The translations under genes were made by a program, and so were the position numbers. A stretch of DNA of 64,000 nucleotides from Kocuria rhizophila DC2201 (GTDB taxonomy: Bacteria; Actinomycetota; Actinomycetes; Actinomycetales; Micrococcaceae), in NCBI RefSeq assembly GCF_000010285.1, contig NC_010617.1:1-64000 (forward strand), read 5' to 3'. Positions 55,493-63,554 of the stretch are shown piece by piece (positions within the stretch are counted from its first letter, which is position 1; the number at the start of each line of letters is the position of its first letter). Under the pieces are notes generated by a model that saw nothing but the letters and a program-made list of their open reading frames with translations, made no database searches and was not told the origin of the DNA.

Positions 55493-58375
55493 TCAGTCGT
55501 TCGTCTTCACGGTGATCTTGTCCCCGGACACGGTCACCGTGCCGGAGGTGGAGATGCTCGTGGTGGTGTCCCGGTCCTTCCACTTGGCGGGCTTGTCCTC
55601 GTCCCACTGGTCGTTGTACTGGTAGTCGAACCGTGCCTCACCGGACTTCCTGGTGGTGAAGGTGGTCTCGCCTCCCAGGGAGGACACCGAGTAGGTGGGG
55701 TAGCGCTCGATGGTCCAGGAGGGGTTGCGGTAGTCCTCCTCGTCCCCGAAGATCGGATACCCGAACGCGCAGCCCTGCGGCTCGAACTCGGACTTCTTGG
55801 CGCACGTGTCCAGCGAGGCGTTGAGCTGCTTGGTGAGGTCCTGCTCGAGCGCCGGGGTGTAGGACTGGTCGAAGCTCATGGCGGAGCTCATGGGCTCGGA
55901 CCCGGCCCGGATCTCGGCCACCTGCTGACCGCCGTAGCTCACGTACTTGCTCGCGGAGTCGATGCCCACGGCGTAGTCACCGGGCAGCGCCGTGAACTGG
56001 GTGCTGTAGGACTGGTCCTGGGCGTCCACCGGCACCTTCTTGTCGTTGACGGTGAGCTCGCTGACGCCCGCCGGGACCTCCACGCTGAACGTCTGGTACA
56101 GCGGGATCCCCGCGGAGCCGTCCACGCGCCAGGATTTGAACAGTCCGTTGCGGGAGTCGCTGACCATGGGCACGTCCACGGGGGTGGTCACGCCGTCCTG
56201 GGTCACGGTGGCGCTCACGGTGGCGTGGTCGCCGTCGATGCGCGTGTCCTTGATCTCGTAGGAGGAGATCCGGTGCTGCGCGGCGCCGTACACCTCGTTC
56301 GTGAGCAGGGCGCGCTGGGCGGTGCTCACGTTCGGGTCCGCCACGTCCGCGACCGCGGAGGCCTTGCCGTCCCTGGCGGACTGCAGCAGGTCCTCGGCCT
56401 GGTTGTCCGGGCCGAACACGGTGCGGCTCAGGATGGAGAACACCACCGCGGCCACCACGCCCAGCAGGATCAGGGCGCCCACGACGACCGCGATCCACCG
56501 GATCCGCTTCTTCTTCGCGGGGTCCATGGGCGTGCGCTGCGGGGGCAGGCTCGCGGTGTGCTCGGCGTCGTCGTACGTGGGCAGCACGCGCGTCTGGTCG
56601 CCGGGCGCGGTGGCGTCCCGCTGGGCGCTCACGGTCTCCTGGGCAGGGTGCTGCGCGGACGACGCCGCTGCGTCACCTGCCGGGCCCGCGGCACCGGGCG
56701 CCGCGGCGTCGCCCTCCCGGACGGTGCCCTGGGCGGGAGCGGTGCGGGCGGCGGCCGCAGCATCCATCCCGGCGGCGGAGGCCACCACGGCGGCGCGGCC
56801 GCGGGCCCGGTCCGAACCGCGCAGCGCGCGAGTCAGGGGAGCGGGCAGGGAGTGCATGAAGGCGGGTGCCACGAAGCGCGCGAGCAGCTCGATGGCCGCG
56901 CCCCACAGCAGGAACACCAGGCAGGTCCACCCGGCCGGGCGCATGCTGAAGCCCGCACCCTGGGATCGGCTGGAGCCCTGCGCGGCGTAGCCGCTGACGG
57001 TGAGCAGCCACATGAGCAGCAGCCCCAGCAGGAAGTATGCGACGGGCAGCACGGCCCACGCGAACGGGTTGCGTGCCACCCGCTGGTCCACGGGGCGCAC
57101 GTGCGCCCACGCAATGGCCGCGCAGACCACGGACACGAGCGCCAGCAGGATGCACAGCACCACGGCCCACGCGGGCACGGTGCCCTCGGTCCACAGGTAG
57201 AACGCGTGGGAGCCGCCGGTCAGCTCCGTGAAGGAGACGGCCGCACCGCCCGCGGTCAGCGCGGAGAGCAGCGAGAGCACGAACAGCCAGCCCACCGCGA
57301 TCGGCAGCCAGAACAGGGCGGAGAACCCGGCCATGGCGCCGCCCTTGACGAACGCCCAGATCAGCAGGCCCAGCCCGGCCACGGCACCGAACACGCAGAA
57401 CTGCACCACCACGGGGCGAAGCACCTGCAGCACGCCCGGAGCGGTGCGTTCGGCGCCGATCACCACGCGGCCGGGGGCGGTCTGCGTGGAACGGGAGGCG
57501 AGTACGGAGGCGGTGGTCAGCAGCCCCACCATGAACAGCACCAGGAACAACCCCGGGCCCACCGCGGAGATCCGCACCTGGACGCTCGAGTAGAACACGG
57601 GGATGTCCAGGCGCAGCACGGTGATGGCGGTGACGATCAGTGCCAGGGCACCCCAAACCACACCGGCCACGGCGGCCATGACCCACTGCACGGCGCGGGT
57701 CTCCACGCGCGTGCGGGACGTGAGGGCGCGCGTGACGGACCACGCCGCCGCGATCCCGCAGGCCAGGGCGAAGTACTGCGGCACGGTAACGCCCGCGGTG
57801 CCGCCCTCGCCGCCGAAGCTCGCGATGACGCGCAGGGGCACCAGCGCCGCCATGGCTGCGAGCTGGAACGGGATGGAGAGGAACCACGCCATGCCGGAGA
57901 GGTCCGGGGCGGTGCCCGTGAAGTCGTTGATCTGCTCGTCCACCTGCTCCGTGAGGCTCCCGCTGGAGTCACCCGAGAGCGCGGCGCCCAGCACGGTGAG
58001 CACCAGGGCCAGCACGGTGCCGAGCACCATGCCCGCGTAGCCGGCCACACCGGCCACGGCGGGGACCCACCAGTGCCGGGGGGTCATGCTCGCGAGGGCG
58101 GCGGGCGGGGTGTACGCCGGGGCGGCCGCGGTCTGGGTGCCGGGTGCCGCCGTACCGGGGGCCGCAGCGTTGGGCGCTGCGGCGCCGGGTGTGCCACCCG
58201 GTGCTGCCCCGGGGGCCGCGGTGGACTCCTGGGCTGTGGGTCCCGTGGTGGAGGGCCCCGTGGTAGTGGCCGGGTCGACGGGGTGCTCCGCGTCGTCGCC
58301 GGCGGGCCCACCTCCGCTGCGGTGGTGCTCCGGTTCCCGGGACGCGCCCGCCGGATCGTGTGCCGAAGAAGGCAT
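55493..58375 (-). CDS. Large multi-pass membrane protein with extracytoplasmic domain
   Basis: A 960-residue protein of no recognised family. Residues 1-100 are a Pro/Gly/Ala/Thr-rich cytoplasmic stretch. About ten hydrophobic segments follow to residue 510. A low-complexity linker (515-615, with GACGACGCCGC at 56658-56668) leads to a further membrane helix (RIRWIAVVVGALILLGVVAA, near 620-640). The last 310 residues are probably extracytoplasmic, with two Cys (DTCAKK, QGCAFG) that could form a disulfide. The tail resembles stress-sensing or envelope proteins only in general composition. RBS GGGAGAGAAC precedes the ATG. Confidence 0.75.
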   Translation of the reverse strand: MPSSAHDPAGASREPEHHRSGGGPAGDDAEHPVDPATTTGPSTTGPTAQESTAAPGAAPGGTPGAAAPNAAAPGTAAPGTQTAAAPAYTPPAALASMTPRHWWVPAVAGVAGYAGMVLGTVLALVLTVLGAALSGDSSGSLTEQVDEQINDFTGTAPDLSGMAWFLSIPFQLAAMAALVPLRVIASFGGEGGTAGVTVPQYFALACGIAAAWSVTRALTSRTRVETRAVQWVMAAVAGVVWGALALIVTAITVLRLDIPVFYSSVQVRISAVGPGLFLVLFMVGLLTTASVLASRSTQTAPGRVVIGAERTAPGVLQVLRPVVVQFCVFGAVAGLGLLIWAFVKGGAMAGFSALFWLPIAVGWLFVLSLLSALTAGGAAVSFTELTGGSHAFYLWTEGTVPAWAVVLCILLALVSVVCAAIAWAHVRPVDQRVARNPFAWAVLPVAYFLLGLLLMWLLTVSGYAAQGSSRSQGAGFSMRPAGWTCLVFLLWGAAIELLARFVAPAFMHSLPAPLTRALRGSDRARGRAAVVASAAGMDAAAAARTAPAQGTVREGDAAAPGAAGPAGDAAASSAQHPAQETVSAQRDATAPGDQTRVLPTYDDAEHTASLPPQRTPMDPAKKKRIRWIAVVVGALILLGVVAAVVFSILSRTVFGPDNQAEDLLQSARDGKASAVADVADPNVSTAQRALLTNEVYGAAQHRISSYEIKDTRIDGDHATVSATVTQDGVTTPVDVPMVSDSRNGLFKSWRVDGSAGIPLYQTFSVEVPAGVSELTVNDKKVPVDAQDQSYSTQFTALPGDYAVGIDSASKYVSYGGQQVAEIRAGSEPMSSAMSFDQSYTPALEQDLTKQLNASLDTCAKKSEFEPQGCAFGYPIFGDEEDYRNPSWTIERYPTYSVSSLGGETTFTTRKSGEARFDYQYNDQWDEDKPAKWKDRDTTTSISTSGTVTVSGDKITVKTND

Positions 58376-58521
58376 GATGTTCTCTCCCCTGGATGTGCAG
58401 CCGATGCCCAGAATGAAACCTGAGCAATTCCTGAATATCAGAAGAGGAGTGCCAGGCCGGGGAGGACCTACCGGCAGGAGGGCATGTTTATGAATAAGTC
58501 ACTACATGGCGGGCCCACGGT

Positions 58522-59940
58522 TCACGCGGGGTGCGGCCCCTGCGAACCTGCGGGGTACTCCTGCAGCGGCGCGCACGTGTCGTAGGCGTGCTGGATGAGG
58601 TCGATGATCCGCCAGCCTTCCTCGGTGGCGTCCGCGCGCACGGTGAAGGTGGGGTCCCCGTCCAGGATCCAGCGCATCACGGAGCCGTACGCGGTGAGCC
58701 CGGGCTCCGGCACGCCGCTGGAGAGGGTCAGCCGGTTCATCCCGCGGGAGTCGAAGGGGCTGCCCACGTTCGCCTCCAGCTGCACGTGCTCTTCCTCGAA
58801 GCCCACGCTCAGCGCGTTGGGTGCGGTGGGGTGCGGCCAGCCCCGATACTCGTGCGGCGGGCGGCGGAAGGTCACGCGGATGTGCTGGGAGGGGTTGCCG
58901 ATCGCCTTGCCGGAGCGCAGCGTCACGGGCACCCCGTTCCAGCGCCAGGTGTCCACCTCCAGGGTCACCTGCACGAAGGTCTCGGTCTCCCGCTCCGGGT
59001 CCACGTCCTTCTCCTGCGCGTAGTCCGGGACGTCGTGCCCGCCGGTGGTGCCCGCGGTGTAGCGGCCGCGGACCACGGGGGTGATCCCGGGGTGCTCGGC
59101 GGCGTGCATGGTGGAATCCTCGTCCCACAGCCGGGTGGCACGAAGGATGTGGGCGGTGTTCGCGGGGACCTCCACGGGGTCGAAGCGGGAGGGCGGGTCC
59201 ATCATGGTCAGGGCCATGACCTGCAGCAGGTGGGACTGCAGCATGTCCCGGGCGGCACCCGTGGAGTCGTAGAACTCGCCGCGGCCCTCCAGCGCGAGGG
59301 TCTCATCGAAGACGATCTCGATGGACGCGATGTGCCGCCGGTCCCAGATGGGCTCGAACATCCGGTTGGCGAAGCGCAGTCCCACGATGTCCAGCACGCC
59401 GGGCATGCCCAGGAAGTGGTCCACGCGGAACGTGTGCTCCTCGTCCACCAGCTGCGCCACCTGGGCGTTGAGCGCCCGCGCGGAGTCCAGGTCCGTGCCC
59501 ACGGGCTTCTCCAGGGCGAGGTACAGGTCCTCGGGCAGCGCGTCCAGCTCGGCCAGGGCCGCGCACGCCTTCTTGGTGATCGCGGGCGCCAGCGCGAAGT
59601 ACAGGCACACGGGGCCCTCGACGTCGTCGAGCAGCTTCTCGAGGTCCGCTGCCTCGGTGACGTCGCACGAGACCCAGCGCGTGTTCTCCCGCGCGTGGTC
59701 CACGGCGGGGCCGGTGGTGTCCACGGACGAGAACGCCTTGGCGACGGTGTCCTCCCAGGTCTCCGCGCGCACGTCGTCGTCCGGGCCGAGCGGACCCGGG
59801 AAGTCGTCCCGGGCGGAGCCGATGACCGTGATCTCCCGCTCGGGCTGCATGGCCAGCAGCGAGCCCAGCCCCGGGAGCAGGAGGCGCGCGGTGAGGTCAC
59901 CGGAGGCGCCGAGAATCACAAGGGTCCTGATGTTGTCCAT
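58522..59940 (-). CDS. Divergent glucose-6-phosphate dehydrogenase
   Basis: A 472-residue G6PDH-family enzyme: GASGDLTARLLLPGL is the NADP loop, EKPVGTDLDSA a conserved loop, RVDHFLGMPGV the substrate motif, and the tail region has the usual TFRRPP. In standard enzymes the substrate motif is R-I-D-H-Y-L-G-K-E; here Tyr is Phe and Lys-Glu is Met-Pro. The NADP loop also lacks the usual Lys. The catalytic His is kept. It stands away from tal/opcA, so it is probably a paralogue with altered kinetics or substrate. The ATG at 59940 is set by TACCCT (59952-59947) six bases upstream. Confidence 0.85.
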   Translation of the reverse strand: MDNIRTLVILGASGDLTARLLLPGLGSLLAMQPEREITVIGSARDDFPGPLGPDDDVRAETWEDTVAKAFSSVDTTGPAVDHARENTRWVSCDVTEAADLEKLLDDVEGPVCLYFALAPAITKKACAALAELDALPEDLYLALEKPVGTDLDSARALNAQVAQLVDEEHTFRVDHFLGMPGVLDIVGLRFANRMFEPIWDRRHIASIEIVFDETLALEGRGEFYDSTGAARDMLQSHLLQVMALTMMDPPSRFDPVEVPANTAHILRATRLWDEDSTMHAAEHPGITPVVRGRYTAGTTGGHDVPDYAQEKDVDPERETETFVQVTLEVDTWRWNGVPVTLRSGKAIGNPSQHIRVTFRRPPHEYRGWPHPTAPNALSVGFEEEHVQLEANVGSPFDSRGMNRLTLSSGVPEPGLTAYGSVMRWILDGDPTFTVRADATEEGWRIIDLIQHAYDTCAPLQEYPAGSQGPHPA

Positions 59941-60043
59941 GGGATCAGGGTAGGTGGTGAGGTGGAATGCGGGGTCGCACACTCTTCAGGTCGCCGGCCT
60001 TGCGCAGCCCGACTCGAGTCAGCAGCGCCATGCCCTCCTGCAT

Positions 60044-60145
60044 CTAGGTAGAGGTCATCACGATCCCTGCGCCCAGGAGATCTGTCCCCATCAGTCCGCG
60101 CTCTTGGCTCTTGGTGTACACCCGGGCGTACTCAATCAGCTTCCC
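60044..60145 (-). pseudogene. Serine recombinase N-terminal remnant
   Basis: A 33-codon stretch reads GKLIEYARVYTKSQERGL and then GTDLLGAGIV before a stop. It matches the first residues of resolvase/invertase proteins (L-I-G-Y-A-R-V-S-T-x-x-Q...A-L-x-A-A-G). The catalytic Ser of Y-A-R-V-S-T is Tyr (TAC), and no catalytic domain follows. It is a dead fragment. The rest of the 59941-60483 spacer holds only the promoter of the next gene; 60146-60407 shows nothing recognisable. Confidence 0.6.
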
Positions 60146-60424
60146 CGTACTCCGAAACCACCTTCTGCCTATCCTGCAACCGACCATCAGTACCCCGACC
60201 GGGGCGACCGGCGGAGAGACAGGGCTACGAGACAGGGTGGTGCCCAACACTTCGGCACCGACTCTGGGGGGCATCCCGCGACGACGCACAACCCATCCCT
60301 TCAGAACTCCACCAAGGGGTCGGGTCCGCCCACAGCCAACGCGCAAGAACCACCGCAGGGTGAAGCTTGCTGCTACAAGTAATCATATCTGATGAAGCGC
60401 CGTGAAAACTGGCCACATGGCCAA

Positions 60425-60452
60425 TTGACACGACTTCATGGGTGTGTATAGT
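60425..60452 (+). promoter_or_regulatory. Consensus promoter of the secreted-protein cassette
   Basis: A -35 TTGACA (60425-60430) and -10 TATAGT (60447-60452) are 16 bp apart. This is the closest match to the sigma-70 consensus noted in the window. TGGCCACATGGCCA (near 60410-60423) just upstream is a near-palindrome and possible operator. RBS GAGGGG lies seven bases before the ATG. Confidence 0.75.
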
Positions 60453-60483
60453 TTCCGTCACATACCTAGCTTGAGGGGTCATA

Positions 60484-61371
60484 ATGCTTCTGAAGAACAT
60501 CGGCAAAGTAAAGATTTTGACTGCAGGAGCACTATCCTGCGCACTAGTCGCAGGGACTGGTTCGGCTGCCCTTGCGGAGCCTGGGCAGAGCAATCTCAAT
60601 GAATCAGAAGTCAAGGCCATGGAGCATGCAATCACCCAATCCTTGCCCACGGGCAAGCTTGCGGAAAACTCTGGCCTCTCTTCAGGGGCTGTTTCGAAAG
60701 ATTCACCTAACCAGATCAACCTTGACGGCGCATCTCTGTCAATCCCCCTCGACAGCAATTCAAAGCATGGCACCTCGTCAGATGATTCCCTGGTGGTGTC
60801 GGGAGATTCCACAGACTACATGTTCCGAGAAACTAAAGACGGGGCACAAGTTCTTTTCAAGATCGATTCCCCTAAGTCATCTCATGAAAAAACTTTCACA
60901 ATCTCAGGCGACAAAGAGCTCGTTTCATCTGAAGCCCTCGGCGCTGACACCGGGGAAGTTTTTGTGAAGAACTCAGATGGAAGCATGCATAGTTCGTTCG
61001 ATGCTCCGTGGGCCTACGACGCCAACGGCAACAGTGTGCCCACGCACTTCGAAGTGAGTGGTAATAAGCTGACGCAAGTTGTCGAACCAACTTCCGAGAC
61101 CGCCTACCCAATTGTTTCTGACCCCGATTGGGGAAAAATTGGGATGTGCGCGGGGACAATCGCAGGAAACGCGGCCCTGTACATCGTCCCTGGTGGAATT
61201 GTGGGAAAGCTCCTGATCAAGACGAAGTCTATTCGAAAAGCTGCAGAAATTCTTGTGAGGACTCTCAAAGCGAAAAGCTACAATGATAAGCTGAAGGCAT
61301 TGCGTTCGCTTGCCTTTGGGCTTGGCGCTGATCTCACTGGGATTGGAGCAATCGCAAAGGCGTGTGGGTAA
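60484..61371 (+). CDS. Secreted protein of unknown function, AT-rich codon use
   Basis: A 295-residue protein. A signal peptide (KILTAGALSCALVAGTGSAA, with cleavage after Leu-Ala) precedes a Ser/Asp/Lys-rich domain of beta character. Then comes AYPIVSDPDWGKIGM, a hinge of a kind seen in secreted actinobacterial proteins. The C-terminal 85 residues are hydrophobic and then strongly basic (NAALYIVPGGIVGKLLIKTK; SIRKAAEILVRTLKAKSYND), like a membrane-active domain. Codon use is far less GC-rich than the rest of the window, a sign of transfer. It overlaps a tiny membrane-protein gene by one base. A bacteriocin-like role is only a hypothesis. Confidence 0.75.
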   Translation: MLLKNIGKVKILTAGALSCALVAGTGSAALAEPGQSNLNESEVKAMEHAITQSLPTGKLAENSGLSSGAVSKDSPNQINLDGASLSIPLDSNSKHGTSSDDSLVVSGDSTDYMFRETKDGAQVLFKIDSPKSSHEKTFTISGDKELVSSEALGADTGEVFVKNSDGSMHSSFDAPWAYDANGNSVPTHFEVSGNKLTQVVEPTSETAYPIVSDPDWGKIGMCAGTIAGNAALYIVPGGIVGKLLIKTKSIRKAAEILVRTLKAKSYNDKLKALRSLAFGLGADLTGIGAIAKACG

Positions 61372-61544
61372 TGCGGACAAGCTCACTAGCAAGAGTGGCA
61401 ATAGCCCTACTTTTCGTTGGAATTATTTCTATAGGGCCATACTCCCTAATCCATAATGATTTCATCCTTGGAGCTGGTGCTGTAGGTTTCTTGATAGTCC
61501 TTGTTCTTCTAATCCCCACAGCTAAGAAGAGCAGTAGAGGTTAA
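61371..61544 (+). CDS. Two-helix 57-residue membrane protein, immunity-like
   Basis: The ATG shares its A with the TAA of the upstream secreted-protein gene, so it is translationally coupled to it. The product has two membrane helices (LARVAIALLFVGIISIGPYS and ILGAGAVGFLIVLVLLIP) and a short basic end (TAKKSSRG). Size, topology and coupling are those of small bacteriocin-immunity proteins, but no family match is recognised. Low GC like its partner. A very strong terminator starts three bases after the stop. Confidence 0.65.
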   Translation: MRTSSLARVAIALLFVGIISIGPYSLIHNDFILGAGAVGFLIVLVLLIPTAKKSSRG

Positions 61545-61547
61545 TTG

Positions 61548-61597
61548 TAGGTGGCGACCCCTCCCCTCGGAATTCCGAGGGGAGGGGTCGCCACCTA
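61548..61597 (+). terminator. 50-base perfect palindrome, probable cassette terminator
   Basis: TAGGTGGCGACCCCTCCCCT (61548-61567), continuing CGGAA, pairs with its exact inverse up to 61597, centred on GAATTC. The stem can be 23 bp with an AATT loop. It immediately follows the small membrane-protein gene. Confidence 0.8.
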
Positions 61598-61643
61598 TAG
61601 AACTCAAGGGCAAAGGAGCTCGCTGTGCTCACACTCAGTATTT

Positions 61644-61806
61644 CTGCCCTTCAGCTCTTCCTCAGTTCCTCGTGTGGTCTTGTTTTTGACGGGACTTACC
61701 GTTCAGCCTGGGAGGGAGTGGGGGAGCTGAAGGGCAGGGTGATGCCTTAGACGCTCCGGGGTACACCTCCGGTGGAGGAGGGTGTGTGGGGAACGTCTAA
61801 GGCATC
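61644..61806. repeat. Two adjoining long inverted repeats, no gene
   Basis: CTGCCCTTCAGCTC (61644-61657) is inverted exactly at 61724-61737, enclosing 66 bases. Three bases later GATGCCTTAGACG (61741-61753) is inverted exactly at 61794-61806, with an inner hairpin CCTCC-ggt-GGAGG in its loop. The 759-base spacer 61545-62303 has no convincing gene. These structures, the palindrome at 61548-61597 and the left part of an IS are all that is seen. They could be a MITE-like element or a structured RNA. Confidence 0.6.
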
Positions 61807-62303
61807 TTGAACACGTGCGGATCAGCCCGGTCGGTCGGTCGGTCGCATCGGTTGACCACCTCGTGGGTGGTTGAAGAAGGCCCACGGCATTACTCGTGGG
61901 CAGTGGCGGCATGTGCGCACAGCTCCGGTGCTCGTCTCGTGGCAGGGCTGCTGTCCACGAGCGGCACTGTAGGGCTTGGCACTCCTTCGCTGTCCAGGTC
62001 TTGCGATCCCTGGTGACGGCCCCCGGCTGTGCGCTCGGCAAAGGGAACCGGCTCTGACCCGGGGAGCACCGCTTCTCAGGCGGCTGGTGATGCTGGTCTA
62101 CGGTCGCATCTCAGACCGACACCAGGTCTTCCATTGCTGGTGGCTCCACTTGAAGCCGTTGGCGCGGGGCCTTCCGCTTTTAACCCGGATCGTTCACGAC
62201 GCCGCGGAGTGATCGGCGCGTAGAAGCACGGAAGCGCCTGCACAGCAGGGGAAACTTGTGACTGCGATGTCCCAAGTTCTCCGAGTTGGAAGGCGCTCCG
62301 TAG

Positions 62304-63275
62304 GTGAAGCGTACTTCGTGGTCGACGGGTCTGTCCGTGACGGCCGAAGGTGTCGGCGTGGTGGCTCACACGGGCAGCATTATGACCAGGCTCCTGGCCG
62401 ACCGGACCGGCCTGACCGACGAGCTGTTCAAGGCGATGACCCGCCGCAACTTTGTCCCTGGTCACGACCGGGGTCGTGTCCTTGCTGACGTGGCGGTGAT
62501 GCTCGCCGACGGTGGCGAGGCGATCGCCGCCATCGACGTGCTGCGGCACCAGGCCGGTGTCCTGGGCCCGGTCGCATCGGCCCCGACGGTGTGGCGCACG
62601 CTGAAGTCGATGACGGCCGGTCGACGGAATCAGATCGCGGCCGCCCGTGCTCGGGCCCGGCGCCACGTGTGGGCCCAACTGCCCGGCGGCATCCCGGCGT
62701 CCAAGGTCGCCGGGGTCGACCTCGCCGACGTCATCGTGCTAGACATCGACGCCACGATCGTGATCGCGCACAGCGAGAAGGAGAACGCGGCCGCCACGTT
62801 CAAGCGGCCCTTCGGCTACCACCCGATCGGGGTTTGGTGCGACAACACCAGTGAGTTCCTCGCCGCCAAGCCGCGGGCAGGCAACGCCGGCTCGAACACC
62901 ACTGTCGACCACATCGAAGTGCTGACCGAGGCGATCGCCCAGGTCCCCGGCACTCACCACAAGAAGTTGCTCATCCGCTCCGACGGCGCCGGTTCGTCCC
63001 ACGGGCTACTGGACTGGCTCACCGAACAGGGCACGGTCCGCGGCCGCAGCGTCGAGTGCGGCGTGGGATTCGCGATCACCGGGAAGCTCCGCGATGCCAT
63101 CGATCTGGTCCCGAAGAAGGTCTGGACCCCAGCACTCGATGCCGACGGCGGCGTTCGTGAGGGCGGCGACGTCGCCGAGCTGACCGGCCTCATCGACCCG
63201 AAGGTTCTCGCCAAGTGGCCAGCCGGGATGCGGGTGATCGTGCGCCGCGAACGCCCCAACCCCGGGCCAACCTGA
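62304..63275 (+). pseudogene. IS1380 family transposase, N-terminal part, truncated by deletion
   Basis: A 323-residue frame with the actinobacterial IS1380 pattern. It has a GLTDELFKAM N-terminal region, the first DDE acidic residue in VIVLDIDATIVIAHSEKE, then FKRPFGYHPIGVWCDNT and LLIRSDGAGSSHGLLDWL with a second Asp. It reads normally to RVIVRRERPNPG, then jumps to ANLTAWTRLLGY in another frame. The intervening segment of very roughly 80-100 residues, which normally carries the last acidic catalytic residue, is missing. The GTG at 62304 starts the homology. The enzyme should be inactive. Confidence 0.85.
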
Positions 63276-63487
63276 CCGCGTGGACCCGCCTGCTCGGCTA
63301 CATCGGCGACGCCGCCACGTTGGCAACCTGCGAGCCGAAGGCGTTGCGCTACCGCTTCTTCCACGTGCTCGCCCGACTCGCTCACAGCGCACGCCGACGT
63401 CGCCTCAGGATTCCGGAGTCGTGGCCCTGGGCAGCCGCGATCGTCGCGGTCTTCGCGAACATCGCCGCCATCCCGCAACAGGCCTGA
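63276..63487 (+). pseudogene. IS1380 family transposase, C-terminal fragment
   Basis: Out of frame with the preceding part, this stretch encodes the family's typical C-terminus: ANLTAWTRLLGYIGD (starting just upstream, near 63269), EPKALRYRFFHVLARL, RRRRLRIPESWPW and a final FANIAAIPQQ before the stop. With the upstream part it shows that one deletion plus frameshift inactivated an otherwise little-decayed transposase, so the event is probably recent. Confidence 0.82.
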
Positions 63488-63554
63488 CCTGGCCCGTCCG
63501 CCCCCGATCACACGGCTCCGACACGGTCCCGACCGCCGTCATGAAAGACCGGGG

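Noticed and set aside
61644-61806. CRISPR array or retron RNA
   Set aside because: There are no regularly spaced direct repeats and no reverse transcriptase or cas gene nearby; the repeats are inverted pairs.
61703-62041. Minus-strand frame of 112 codons between the inverted repeats and the IS
   Set aside because: Low-complexity Arg/Pro/Cys content, no RBS or homology; it lies over the inverted-repeat structure.
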